From: Changshengia sp963803165
GTDB lineage: Bacteria > Chloroflexota > Dormibacteria > Aeolococcales > Aeolococcaceae
Assembly (NCBI GenBank): GCA_963803165.1
Contig: CAWDLK010000006.1
Span: forward strand, 186,001 to 250,000
Length of the DNA stretch: 64,000 nucleotides
Direction of reading: 5' to 3'
How positions within the stretch are numbered: position 1 is the first letter of the stretch; each line of letters starts with the position of its first letter. Below, piece by piece: positions 8,864 through 17,201 of the stretch. The notes under the pieces were generated by a model. The model worked only from the letters and a program-made list of their open reading frames with translations. It was not told the DNA's origin and ran no database searches. A program made the translations under genes and the position numbers.

Positions 8864-9507
8864 CCCGCGATGGCTTCCGCCGCGGCGCCGGTCGCGTCCG
8901 CGGTGACCCGGCTCTCCCAGGCGCGGAAGCGCTCGACGATCAGCGGCTCGGCCTCCGTCCAGGTGCGGGCGCGGGAGCCGGCGGGCACCTCGAGGTGGCG
9001 GTTGGCGGCGTGGCTGAAGACGATCACGTCGTGCTGGTCGCGCCGCAGCGCCTCGACGTTGTGGGGCGAGTCCTCGATGTAGAGGTCGGCGTTGACCGCG
9101 CCCTTCTCGCCCATGAAGCAGAGGTCCCAGTAGGGGATGCCGTGGCGGTCCAGCCATTCCACGGTCTGCGACACCGCGATCTGGTGAAAGTGCTCGATGA
9201 CCAGCCGGTGGGTGATGATCCGGATGCGGATGCCCAGGTTGGAGAGCCGGCGCAGCGCCGGACCGGCCCCGGCGATCATCCCCACCTCGAGGTAGAGCCG
9301 GCGCTCCACCACCGCGAATCGGTGGATCTTGTGGAACTCACCGGGCTCCACGCCCCATTCGGTCATCTCCCAGCCGACGTCCTGGGGGAGCGACTCCGGG
9401 TCCCGTCCCAGCCACTCCGCGACCACCTGGCGCATGAAGGGGTAGTAGTCGGCGCAGACGCCGTCCAGGTCCACCCCGAGGACGAACTGCCGAGGGTTGT
9501 CGGCCAC
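8860..9507 (-). CDS. HAD-family 5'-nucleotidase (NT5C-like)
   Basis: This 215-aa HAD phosphatase has nucleophile motif I VLGVDLDGVCADYY, an IRIITHRLV motif II region and LYIEDSPHNVEAL, the order seen in cytosolic 5'(3')-deoxyribonucleotidases. It may trim nucleotides related to the neighbouring repair polymerase, but that link is only contextual. The start is set at GTG 9507 because minus-strand GACAAT (9520-9515) lies 7 nt upstream. An alternative GTG at 9567 overlaps the preceding stop. Its stop overlaps the GTG of the polymerase gene. Confidence 0.72.
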
Positions 9508-9563
9508 GTTGGTGATTGTCGCCGAATCGGCGGCCGCGGTCGCACCGCCGGGATGGGCGCCGT

Positions 9564-10343
9564 TCACGGCAGCGGCCCCGCCGCCGGTCGGGCCCGCCGC
9601 GCGCCCCCCAGCGCCGACGCCACGAGGACCAGGACCACCGTCCCGAGCACGATCCAGAGGCTGTAGCCGGAGAGCGCCTGCGCGACGTCCTCGGCCGGCT
9701 TGCCGATGAAGTAGCCGAGGGCCTCGATCTCGGCGATGTAGGCGAGCTCGCCGGCGGCGTCCAGCAGGATGAAGCGCCAGAAGGGCATGCGCCGGGTCTC
9801 GCCGGCCAGGAAGTAGAAGACGGAGTTGGGCAGCCAGATCACCGGGGCGAGGAAGACCGCCCAGCCCGCGAAGCGGGCAAAGATCCGCTCTCCCCGGGCC
9901 AGCCGCCGGTTCCAGCGCGGATCGCTCCGACCCAGGTAGCCCATCAGCGCTCGGCCGTAGCGGCGGCCCCCGTAGAAGAAGCAGGGGTCGGTGCACATCG
10001 TGATCGGGAGGGGGGCGAGCAGGGCCACCCAGAGGCTCACCCCGGAGGTGCGCACCGCGGCGCCGCTCAGGATCATCGCCGCCGTCGAACCGCGGAGCAG
10101 CGCCGCGCGGATGGGATGGTTGTTGAGGATCAGCCAGGTCCCGAGGGGCAGGCCCGCGTAGTAGTAGATGGAGCTGGCGACCAGCGGGCCGACGATGAGG
10201 ACGTCCTGCCAGCCCCAGCGGCCGCGGACGAGGCCCTGACCCGGCGGGACGGTGACCGCCCCGGAGCTCGACGGCCCCTGCCAGCGGGGCGGTCGCGGGT
10301 CGGCGTCGGGGTCGCGGGCCGGTGCCGCCGGCTCGGGGCTCAC
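9564..10343 (-). CDS. Multi-pass membrane protein, VTT/DedA-like
   Basis: This 259-aa protein starts at GTG 10343 behind a GAGGAG SD. A charged N-terminus of about 45 residues is followed by about five hydrophobic segments (VLIVGPLVASSIYYYAGL, AAMILSGAAVRTSGVSLWVALLAPL, WAVFLAPVIWLPNSVFYFLAGE, WIVLGTVVLVLVASALG). The mid-region FFYGGRRYGRALMGYLGR and the RF-G-F-P spacing recall the VTT/DedA membrane family, but the match is imperfect. The transported lipid or role is unknown. Its stop region overlaps an alternative start of the nucleotidase gene. Confidence 0.55.
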   Translation of the reverse strand: MSPEPAAPARDPDADPRPPRWQGPSSSGAVTVPPGQGLVRGRWGWQDVLIVGPLVASSIYYYAGLPLGTWLILNNHPIRAALLRGSTAAMILSGAAVRTSGVSLWVALLAPLPITMCTDPCFFYGGRRYGRALMGYLGRSDPRWNRRLARGERIFARFAGWAVFLAPVIWLPNSVFYFLAGETRRMPFWRFILLDAAGELAYIAEIEALGYFIGKPAEDVAQALSGYSLWIVLGTVVLVLVASALGGARRARPAAGPLP

Positions 10344-10369
10344 CCGGCCATTCTCCTCATCGGGCGAGG

Positions 10370-11326
10370 TCAGGCGGTCTCCGGCTCCCCTCTCACCGCG
10401 CACGGGGCCTGCGCCGGGACCGGCGCCGGGCGGCGGCGGCCTCCCGCCAGCAGGGCCACGACCGCGATCACGATGAGCGCGCCGGCCACCAGCGTGGTGG
10501 CGCCCACGTTCTCCCCGAGGAAGGCCCAGCCCAGCAGCACCGCCACCAGCGGGTTGACGTAGGCGTAGCTGGACGCCGCCCGCGGCGAGACCCTGGAGAG
10601 CACGTACATGTAGGCCGTGTATCCGACCAGGGAACCGGCCACCACCAGGTAGGCGAAGCCGGCGAGGGAGGCCAGCGTGATCGCCGAGAGATGGAGCTGC
10701 CCCCACTCCCCGGCCGCCCCGGCGACGAGGCAGAGGAGGGCGCCGCCGCAGAGCATCTGCGTCGCCGTCACCAGGAGCGGCCGGCGCGGCAGCGGAGCAC
10801 CCTGCGCGTAGATGGAGCCGGCCGCCCAGAAGAGGGGGGAGAGGAGGGTGAAGGCGATCCAGAGCGGCGAGACGGACCCCATGCTGCCGGGGCGGAGCAT
10901 CAGGCCGACCCCGACCAGGCCGACGACGGTCCCGGCCACCCCCAGGCGGCTCACCCGCTGACGGCCGCCGAAGTGGGCAAAGGCGGCCATCCACATCGGG
11001 GTCGTGGCCACCAGCAGGGCGACCACCCCGGAGGCCACGTGCTCCTCCGCGAGGGTGATGACGCCGTTGCTGCCGGTGAGCAGGAGCGCGCCGACGATCA
11101 GCGCCGTCCTCCAGTGGGCCGGGGTCAGGCGGTCCCCCCGCCGGTCGCCGCTCCAGTAGGCGATCGGGAAGAGGATCGCCCCGGCGACCAGGAAGCGGAC
11201 CCCGGCCATCAGCAGCGGCGGGATGGTGTCGATCGCCAGCCGGATGGCGAGGTAGGTGGAGCCCCAGATCAGGTAGACCGCGGCGAACGCGGCGAGGAGG
11301 AGGGGGGTGAGGCGGGTGCGGGTCAC
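10370..11326 (-). CDS. EamA/DMT-family transporter
   Basis: This 318-aa protein has ten predicted membrane helices in two EamA repeats. The first begins LLLAAFAAVYLIWGSTYLAI; the second includes PLFWAAGSIYAQGAPLP and ends AYVNPLVAVLLGWAFLGENV, a hallmark of RhaT/YdcZ-type metabolite exporters. The substrate is unknown. GTG 11326 starts 2 nt after the stop of the flavin-barrel gene, so the two are co-transcribed. Confidence 0.85.
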   Translation of the reverse strand: MTRTRLTPLLLAAFAAVYLIWGSTYLAIRLAIDTIPPLLMAGVRFLVAGAILFPIAYWSGDRRGDRLTPAHWRTALIVGALLLTGSNGVITLAEEHVASGVVALLVATTPMWMAAFAHFGGRQRVSRLGVAGTVVGLVGVGLMLRPGSMGSVSPLWIAFTLLSPLFWAAGSIYAQGAPLPRRPLLVTATQMLCGGALLCLVAGAAGEWGQLHLSAITLASLAGFAYLVVAGSLVGYTAYMYVLSRVSPRAASSYAYVNPLVAVLLGWAFLGENVGATTLVAGALIVIAVVALLAGGRRRPAPVPAQAPCAVRGEPETA

Positions 11327-11328
11327 CC

Positions 11329-12042
11329 TCAGCCGGCGCTCACGGTGTGGCTGGGGAACCTCCGCCCGATCGCGGCCACACTCGGCGGCTCCGGGATGCC
11401 GGCACCCAGGTGGGGGTCCGGGCGCGGTGCCCCGGCCATCGTCCGGAGCGGCACCTCGCCGGCCCAGGGCGGCAGCGACCGGTCGGAGACCGGGTCGAGC
11501 GGCGGACCGGTGCGCACCTTGGCCGAGCACTCGGTGAGGTCGACGGCGACCACCTGGGTGCTCTCCAGCTCCCGGGCGCTGGGCTCGCGGACCTCCTCCC
11601 ACCGCCCCGGGACGAGGTGCTCCACCACCGCCCGCAGGGCCTCGCGACGCTCGTCGGGGTCGGTGACCGCCCGGGCGCGACCACGCACCACCACGCTCCG
11701 GTAGTTCATGGAGTGGCCCGGTGCGGAGCGCGCCAGCACCAGCCCGTCGAGGTGGGTGACGGTGACGCAGGCCCCTTCGAGGGCCGCCTGCAGGCTGCGG
11801 TTGGCCGCCGCCCCGTGCAGGTAGAGGGTGCCGCCCACCCGCCCGTACGCGGTGGGCAGCACCAGAGGCTCGCCGTCGACGATCACCCCCAGGTGGCAGA
11901 CCAGCCCCTCGTCGAGGATCGCGTCGATTGCCGCCCGATCGTAGCGAGCCCTCTCCGCGTGCCGGTGGACCTCGACCCGCGCGCTGGCCGGACCTGCGAT
12001 CGCCGCGACCTCCTCTCGACGACCCGCCACATCTCCACCCAT
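11329..12042 (-). CDS. Pyridoxamine 5'-phosphate oxidase-like (FMN split-barrel) protein
   Basis: This 237-aa protein has the split-barrel pattern AIDAILDEGLVCHLGVIVDG, PLVLPTAYGRVGGTLYLHG and SMNYRSVVVRGRARAV, typical of the large pyridoxamine-phosphate-oxidase-like family that binds FMN or F420. It is divergent from a MocR/PdxR-type regulator, an arrangement common in actinobacteria, so PLP-responsive control is plausible. It heads an operon with the EamA transporter. Enzyme activity is not proven; heme-degradation or F420 reductase-like relatives share the fold. Confidence 0.78.
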   Translation of the reverse strand: MGGDVAGRREEVAAIAGPASARVEVHRHAERARYDRAAIDAILDEGLVCHLGVIVDGEPLVLPTAYGRVGGTLYLHGAAANRSLQAALEGACVTVTHLDGLVLARSAPGHSMNYRSVVVRGRARAVTDPDERREALRAVVEHLVPGRWEEVREPSARELESTQVVAVDLTECSAKVRTGPPLDPVSDRSLPPWAGEVPLRTMAGAPRPDPHLGAGIPEPPSVAAIGRRFPSHTVSAG

Positions 12043-12076
12043 ATCTCGTGCCGTCTATATGTGATAATACAAAGCG
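12043..12076. promoter_or_regulatory. AT-rich divergent promoter between flavin-barrel and mocR genes
   Basis: This short AT-rich island in otherwise GC-rich DNA contains GATAAT (12063-12068), a -10 box 8 nt before the GTG at 12077, and on the minus strand TATAGA, serving the gene starting at 12042. The alternating TATA/ATA symmetry across the centre suits binding of a dimeric GntR-type regulator, presumably the MocR protein encoded next door. Confidence 0.5.
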
Positions 12077-13411
12077 GTGAACGTTACCGAACTATTCTAT
12101 CTGAACGGCATGCGCGTCCGCCGGGCCGCCGACCTCGCCGCCGCGGTGGAGGGCGCCGTCCGTGCCGGGCGGCTCCAGCCGGGTGAGCGCCTTCCCACCG
12201 TGCGCCGGGTGGCGGCCGAGCTGGAGGTGAGCCCTGCGACGGTGGCTGCCGCGTACCGGGAGCTGGGGCGGCGAGGGGTCGCTGTCGGGGCGGGACGGTC
12301 GGGGACCTCGGTGGCCCCCCGGCCCCCGCTGCACGCCGCGGTCACGGCACGCCCGCGCCCGGGCCTCCGCGACCTCGCCCTCGGCCAGCCCGATCCCGAG
12401 CTGCTCCCCGACTGGAGCGAGGCCCTCGCCGACCTGCCCCGGCGGTCGGCCCCCTACGGCTCGCCCCTGGTCGATGCCGACCTCCTCGACCTCGCCCGGG
12501 AGCGGCTCCGCGCCGACGGCCTCGACGCCTCCCGCCTCACCGTGGTCAACGGGGCCGTCGACGGGATCGAGCGTGTGCTCGGCGCCCACCTCCGCCCCGG
12601 CGACAGCGTGGCCGTGGAGGATCCCGTCTACCCGCCCATCCTCGACCTGCTTCGCGCCACGTCACTGCGCAGCGTGGCGGTGCGCGTCGACGACCGGGGC
12701 ATGCTGGCCGACGACCTCGACCACGCGCTCCGCCGGGGCGCCCGGGCGGTGGTGACGACCCCCCGCAGCCAGAACCCGTTCGGCGGGGCGCTCGACGACC
12801 TGCGCCGCACCGAGCTGCGCCGGGTGCTCGCCCGTCACCCCGAGGTCCTGGTGGTCGAGGACGACCACGCGGAGACGGTGGGCGGAGGCGCGGTGGTGGG
12901 GGTCTCGCTCCCCGACGCCCCCGCGTGGGCGGTGGTCCGCTCCGTCTCCAAGACCCTGGGCCCCGACCTCCGCCTCGCCATCGTCTGCGGTGACGCGGGG
13001 ACGGTGGCGCGCGTCGAGGGGCGGCTGGCGGTCGGCCCCGGCTGGGTGAGCCACCTCCTCCAGCGGCTGGTCATCAGCCTCTGGTCGCGCCCCGGGCTCG
13101 ATGCCCTCCTGACCCGGGCCGCCGACGTCTACCGGCAGCGGCGGGGGGGGCTCCTCGAGGCCCTGGAGCGGCGCGGCGTCGCGGCCCACGGCGCCACCGG
13201 CTTCAACGTCTGGGTGCCGGTGGAGGCCGAGGCGCCCGTCCTCGACGCCCTCGCCGACGCGGGGTACGCCGCCCTCCCCGGCGAGCGGTTCCGGATCGCC
13301 ACCGGGCCGGGCGTCCGGATCACCTCCGCCGGGCTCGACCCGTCCGAGGCCGAAGAGGTGGCCGACGCGGTGGCCGCCGCGGGACGGCCGGGACCGTCGC
13401 GCCTCGCCTGA
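12077..13411 (+). CDS. MocR-family (GntR-HTH plus aminotransferase fold) regulator
   Basis: This 444-aa chimeric regulator has an N-terminal winged-helix GntR domain at about residues 12-75 (LQPGERLPTVRRVAAELEVS). A class-I aminotransferase-like domain follows, with PLP-binding Lys in VRSVSKTLGPDL and DDHAETVGGG. PdxR-type members sense PLP and control vitamin B6 genes. Here it faces a pyridoxamine-oxidase-like gene, its probable target. The start could be GTG 12077 (8 nt after GATAAT) or ATG 12110 (MRVRRAADLA), the latter matching usual family N-termini better. A true aminotransferase function is less likely given the HTH. Confidence 0.85.
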   Translation: MNVTELFYLNGMRVRRAADLAAAVEGAVRAGRLQPGERLPTVRRVAAELEVSPATVAAAYRELGRRGVAVGAGRSGTSVAPRPPLHAAVTARPRPGLRDLALGQPDPELLPDWSEALADLPRRSAPYGSPLVDADLLDLARERLRADGLDASRLTVVNGAVDGIERVLGAHLRPGDSVAVEDPVYPPILDLLRATSLRSVAVRVDDRGMLADDLDHALRRGARAVVTTPRSQNPFGGALDDLRRTELRRVLARHPEVLVVEDDHAETVGGGAVVGVSLPDAPAWAVVRSVSKTLGPDLRLAIVCGDAGTVARVEGRLAVGPGWVSHLLQRLVISLWSRPGLDALLTRAADVYRQRRGGLLEALERRGVAAHGATGFNVWVPVEAEAPVLDALADAGYAALPGERFRIATGPGVRITSAGLDPSEAEEVADAVAAAGRPGPSRLA

Positions 13412-13452
13412 GCCCGGGGCTCCGATCGGGATCCGCGCCTACCATTGCCTCG

Positions 13453-14832
13453 ATGACCGCCGGTCGTGAGGAGATCGTCACCGTCAACCCGGCCACCGGA
13501 TCGGAGGCCGGGCGCTATCCGGTGATGGGCGGCGACGAGGTCGACGCCGTCCTCGGCGCGGTGCACCGCCGCTTCGCGGGCTGGGGGCGGCTCGCCGTCG
13601 ACCGGCGGATCGAGCACCTGCACGCCCTGGCCGGGGTCCTCCGCCACCGGATCGACGAGCTGGCCGGCCTGATCACCCGGGAGATGGGCAAGCCGATCAC
13701 CGAGGCACGCGCCGAGGTCGCCAAGTGTGCGACCGCCTGCGACTACTACGTCGACCGTGCCGCCGAGATGCTCGCCGACCAGCGGGCCCCCTCGGACGTG
13801 CACGGCAGCTTCATCAGCTTCGAGCCCCTGGGCACCGTGCTCGCCGTCATGCCCTGGAACTTCCCGCTCTGGCAGGTGATGCGCTTCGCGGCCCCCAGCC
13901 TGATGGCGGGCAACACGGCGGTGCTCAAACACGCCTCCAACACCACGGGCTCAGCCGTGCGGCTGGAGCGCCTCTTCCTGGAGGCGGGCTTCCCGGACTC
14001 CGTCCTGCGCACCCTCGTGATCCCCGGCGGCCGGGTCGCCCGGGTCATCGACGACCCGCGGGTGGCCGCGGTCACCCTCACCGGCAGTGACAGCACGGGT
14101 TCCCAGGTCGCCTCTCTCGCCGGCCGCGGGCTCAAGAAGACGGTCCTCGAGCTGGGCGGCTCGGACGCCTTCGTGGTCCTGGAGGACGCCGACGTCGCGG
14201 CCGCCGCGGCGATGGCGGTGCGATCGCGCTTCCAGAACTGCGGCCAGAGCTGCATCGCCGCCAAGCGGCTGATCGTGGTCGACGAGGTGGCCGACCGCTT
14301 CGAGGAGGCGGTGGTCGCCGAGGCGGAGCGGCTCCGGGTCGGGGATCCCACCGACCCCGAGGTTCAGATGGGCCCGATGGCGCGCTCCGACCTCCGGGAC
14401 GACCTGGAGCGCCAGCTCTCCGAGTCGCTGCGGCAGGGCGCGCGGCTCGCGACCGGCGGGCGCCGGCCGGAGCGTCCGGGCTGGTACTTCCCGCCCACCG
14501 TGCTGGTCGGCTGCGCGCCGGGGATGCCGGCCGTGGACGAGGAGACCTTCGGGCCGCTGGCCGCGGTCATCCGGGTGCCCGACGAGGAGAGCGCGCTGGG
14601 GGCCGCCAACCGCTCCGCGTACGGCCTGGGCGGCAACGTCTGGACCTCCGACATCGAGCGTGGTGTGCGCTTCGCGCGCCGCATGGAGACCGGCGGCGTC
14701 TTCGTCAACGGCATGACCCACTCCGACCCGCGCCTTCCCTTCGGCGGGGTCAAGCGCAGCGGCTACGGCCGCGAGCTCCACGCCTTCGGCATCCGCGAGT
14801 TCGTCAACGTCAAGACGATCTGGGTGGGGTAG
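13453..14832 (+). CDS. NAD(P)-dependent aldehyde dehydrogenase (succinate-semialdehyde type)
   Basis: This 459-aa ALDH has MPWNFPLWQ (oxyanion Asn), LELGGSDAFVVLEDAD (general-base Glu), NCGQSCIAAKR (catalytic Cys) and the C-terminal PFGGVKRSGYGREL. The pattern SGS/T-EA-GK plus NCGQSCIA-KR matches bacterial succinate-semialdehyde dehydrogenases of the GabD/Sad group. The substrate is a family inference; no GABA transaminase is adjacent. TACCAT (13440-13445) is 7 nt before the ATG, suggesting a leaderless monocistronic mRNA. It converges with the CPBP protease gene 10 nt away. Confidence 0.87.
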   Translation: MTAGREEIVTVNPATGSEAGRYPVMGGDEVDAVLGAVHRRFAGWGRLAVDRRIEHLHALAGVLRHRIDELAGLITREMGKPITEARAEVAKCATACDYYVDRAAEMLADQRAPSDVHGSFISFEPLGTVLAVMPWNFPLWQVMRFAAPSLMAGNTAVLKHASNTTGSAVRLERLFLEAGFPDSVLRTLVIPGGRVARVIDDPRVAAVTLTGSDSTGSQVASLAGRGLKKTVLELGGSDAFVVLEDADVAAAAAMAVRSRFQNCGQSCIAAKRLIVVDEVADRFEEAVVAEAERLRVGDPTDPEVQMGPMARSDLRDDLERQLSESLRQGARLATGGRRPERPGWYFPPTVLVGCAPGMPAVDEETFGPLAAVIRVPDEESALGAANRSAYGLGGNVWTSDIERGVRFARRMETGGVFVNGMTHSDPRLPFGGVKRSGYGRELHAFGIREFVNVKTIWVG

Positions 14833-14842
14833 CCGCCGCGGC

Positions 14843-16273
14843 TCAGCAGCCGCTGCTGGTGAGGATCAGCACCACCCCCACGATGTTGATGGTCATGTGA
14901 ACGATGACCCCCGGCCACAGGGACCGCGACTTGGCGTAGAGGTAGGCGAGCAGGATCCCGCTCAGGAAGACGGGGAGGAAGAGGGTCGGCTCCGCCCAGC
15001 CCACGTGGGCCGCGGAGAAGATCGTGGCGCTGGCCAGCACCGCGCCCCAGAGGGGCAGCCGGCCCTGCAGCCAGCGGAAGGTGAAGCCGCGGAAGATGAT
15101 CTCCTCCGCGACCGGCGCGATCACCGCGACGGCCAGCAGGGCCAGCGGCAGTGAGCTGCCGAACTCGCCCCGGATGCCCACGCACTGGTTGGTGGAGTTG
15201 GCGGCGGGGAAGATCGCCCTGCTGAGCAGCCCGCCCGACTCCTGGAGGACGAGCGCCGCGAAGCCCATCGGGATCCCCGCGGCGAGCCAGGGCCACGCCG
15301 GGAGCCGCAGCCCCAACGCCGCCAGCGACGTGTGCCGGCGCCAGCCCACCAGCAGGGCGATGAGCAGCAGGCTGGCCCCATAGACGGCGATCTCGTCGGC
15401 GTACGAGAGTGCGATGGCCCCTCCGCTGCCGGCGGTGATGCCGAGCCCCTGGGCGGTGACCCCGGCGACCCAATTGGCCGCCAGGATGATGGGCAGCAGG
15501 GTCACCAGCACCGGGACCACGTCGGTCCAGGTCCAGGAGCTGCGGGCCGGCGGGGCCTCCTCCGCCGCCCGCGCCGTCGGGATGAGCGGGGCGGGCACCG
15601 GCGGTCGCGCCGGGGCCAAAGTCCAGCCGTACGGCCCCGGGACCCAGGCGATGGGGAGCGGCCGGACCGCGAGCACCAGGCTGCTCGCCATCCGGTCGGG
15701 CAGCCCGCGCCGCCACGGGTCGGCCAGGGCGGGCAGGAACCCGATGCCGGCGGTCAGGAGGCTCCACCACCAGCCGGCGGCGCGGAGCATCGTCTGCCCC
15801 CAGGTGAGCCGCTCGCCGCTCCGGGCGTCGACCACGCGCAGGCCGAGGATGCGCATCGCCGGGGTGGCCCCGGAGCGCCAGCCGAGCGCCGGGTAGACGA
15901 AGGGGGGCGCGACCAGGCTGAGGAGGTAGATCAGCACCCCGATCACGACCCCGGGAACGCCCGCGTCCTCGGCGGCCACGGTGGACTGGAGGCCCCGTGC
16001 CGCCTCGATGAGGCTGCCCCCGATCACCAGGCCGACCACCGCCACCATGGCGAGGAAGACCCCGTCCAGGGCAAAGGCACCCAGCCGGCGCCCGTAGCCG
16101 GCGAGCTGGTACTCGTGGAGGGGTCCGCCGCCCTGCGGTGGCGCCCAGCTCGGCGCCGGCACCGTCCCGCCCCGAGGCGGTGGGGCCGGCGGCCACGCCG
16201 GAGCCGATGGTGACGGAGCGGGCGGGACGCCCCACCCGGCGGTCGGTGGCGGCGGTGGCGGAGGCTGGTCCAT
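14843..16273 (-). CDS. RDD domain-CPBP intramembrane protease fusion
   Basis: This 476-aa membrane protein has four parts. A Pro-rich cytoplasmic N-terminus covers about 1-50. An RDD domain follows (about 55-185: YGRRLGAFALDGVFLAMVAVVGL, TPAMRILGLRVVDARSGERLTWGQ, then DRMASS). A second Pro-rich linker leads to a C-terminal CPBP/CAAX-protease-like (ABI) domain with EEIIFRGFTFRWLQ (EExxxR motif), FSAAHVGW and HMTINIVG, the metal-ligand set. The protease domain is normally a separate gene, so the fusion is notable. TACAAT (16313-16308, minus strand) and GAGG before the ATG give a conventional SD-led start. The substrate is unknown. Confidence 0.82.
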   Translation of the reverse strand: MDQPPPPPPPTAGWGVPPAPSPSAPAWPPAPPPRGGTVPAPSWAPPQGGGPLHEYQLAGYGRRLGAFALDGVFLAMVAVVGLVIGGSLIEAARGLQSTVAAEDAGVPGVVIGVLIYLLSLVAPPFVYPALGWRSGATPAMRILGLRVVDARSGERLTWGQTMLRAAGWWWSLLTAGIGFLPALADPWRRGLPDRMASSLVLAVRPLPIAWVPGPYGWTLAPARPPVPAPLIPTARAAEEAPPARSSWTWTDVVPVLVTLLPIILAANWVAGVTAQGLGITAGSGGAIALSYADEIAVYGASLLLIALLVGWRRHTSLAALGLRLPAWPWLAAGIPMGFAALVLQESGGLLSRAIFPAANSTNQCVGIRGEFGSSLPLALLAVAVIAPVAEEIIFRGFTFRWLQGRLPLWGAVLASATIFSAAHVGWAEPTLFLPVFLSGILLAYLYAKSRSLWPGVIVHMTINIVGVVLILTSSGC

Positions 16274-16350
16274 GGGACCTCGTCCACGGGGTCGGGGGTG
16301 CCGGCGGATTGTAGACGTCGGCCCAGCCGGGGCCCGGGAACCGACCGAGG

Positions 16351-17184
16351 TCAGTAGGCGACGGTGCCGGCGCTCTCGGCGGTCTCGGAGGCGATCAGCG
16401 CGTCCACCCTCTCGCGCCGGGACGCGGCGGTCAGCCAGCTCACCTCGCGGCCCCGGGGCGAGGTGGCCATCCACCCCGGCGTCGGGCCGGTCAGCCAGGT
16501 CCAGCGATCGGGCGAGCGGAAGCGAAGCTGCCGCCAGCCCTGCCGCTCCGCGGCCGCCCGGAGGCCCCGATCGGCGTTGACCGCGGTGGGGTGCCCGACC
16601 GCCTGGAGCATCGGGATGTCTCCGCCCCCGTCGCCGTAGGCGAAGGAGCCGTCGAGGTCGACGCGGTGGGCCGCCGCCAGGCGGCGGACCGCGTCCACCT
16701 TGGCCGTGCCGTGGCAGAGGGACACCATCCCCGTGTAGCGACCGGCGACGATCTCCGCCTCCGAGGCCACCACCCCGTCGGCCCCCACGATGCCTCCGAG
16801 CTTGTCGATCAGCTCGTGGGTCGAGGCCGACACCAGGAAGACCAGGTGACCGCGGTCGCGGTGCCAGGCGATCAGCTCCAGGGCCTCCGCGTAGAGCCGG
16901 GGGCCGAGGACGCCGGGGATCGCTCGCTCCGCGACCCGGCGCAGCCGTGCCACCTCCATGCCGCGCACCGCCTCGCCGATGCTGCGCACCGAGCGCTGGA
17001 TCTCCTGCTCGTCGAAGCCGTGGGCGCTGAACTGGAGCCCTCGGACCGCGGCGCTGAGCACCGCCCTGCTGGGGAGGAGCCCGGCGCGCCAGAGCGGCCC
17101 GGCCAGCGCCAGCATCGAGGACCCCCGGACCAGGGTCCGGTCGACGTCGAAGAAGGCTGCGATCCGCCAGGGTCGGGGTTCCAT
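16351..17184 (-). CDS. HAD-IB family hydrolase (SerB/PSP-like phosphatase)
   Basis: This 277-aa protein has HAD motif I AAFFDVDRTLVRG near residue 10, motif II LVFLVSASTHELIDKL, a GTAKVDAVRRLA segment and motif IV AYGDGGGDIPMLQAVG. The layout fits the HAD-IB subfamily (phosphoserine phosphatase-like; some members are LPLAT-linked). The nucleophile Asp is present. ATG 17184 is preferred; 17193 and 17211 are in-frame alternatives. It is divergent from a prmC-like gene, with start codons only 17 bp apart, so the two promoters must overlap the coding ends. The substrate is unknown. Confidence 0.82.
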   Translation of the reverse strand: MEPRPWRIAAFFDVDRTLVRGSSMLALAGPLWRAGLLPSRAVLSAAVRGLQFSAHGFDEQEIQRSVRSIGEAVRGMEVARLRRVAERAIPGVLGPRLYAEALELIAWHRDRGHLVFLVSASTHELIDKLGGIVGADGVVASEAEIVAGRYTGMVSLCHGTAKVDAVRRLAAAHRVDLDGSFAYGDGGGDIPMLQAVGHPTAVNADRGLRAAAERQGWRQLRFRSPDRWTWLTGPTPGWMATSPRGREVSWLTAASRRERVDALIASETAESAGTVAY

Positions 17185-17201
17185 GGCTACCATCCGGGCC
17201 C

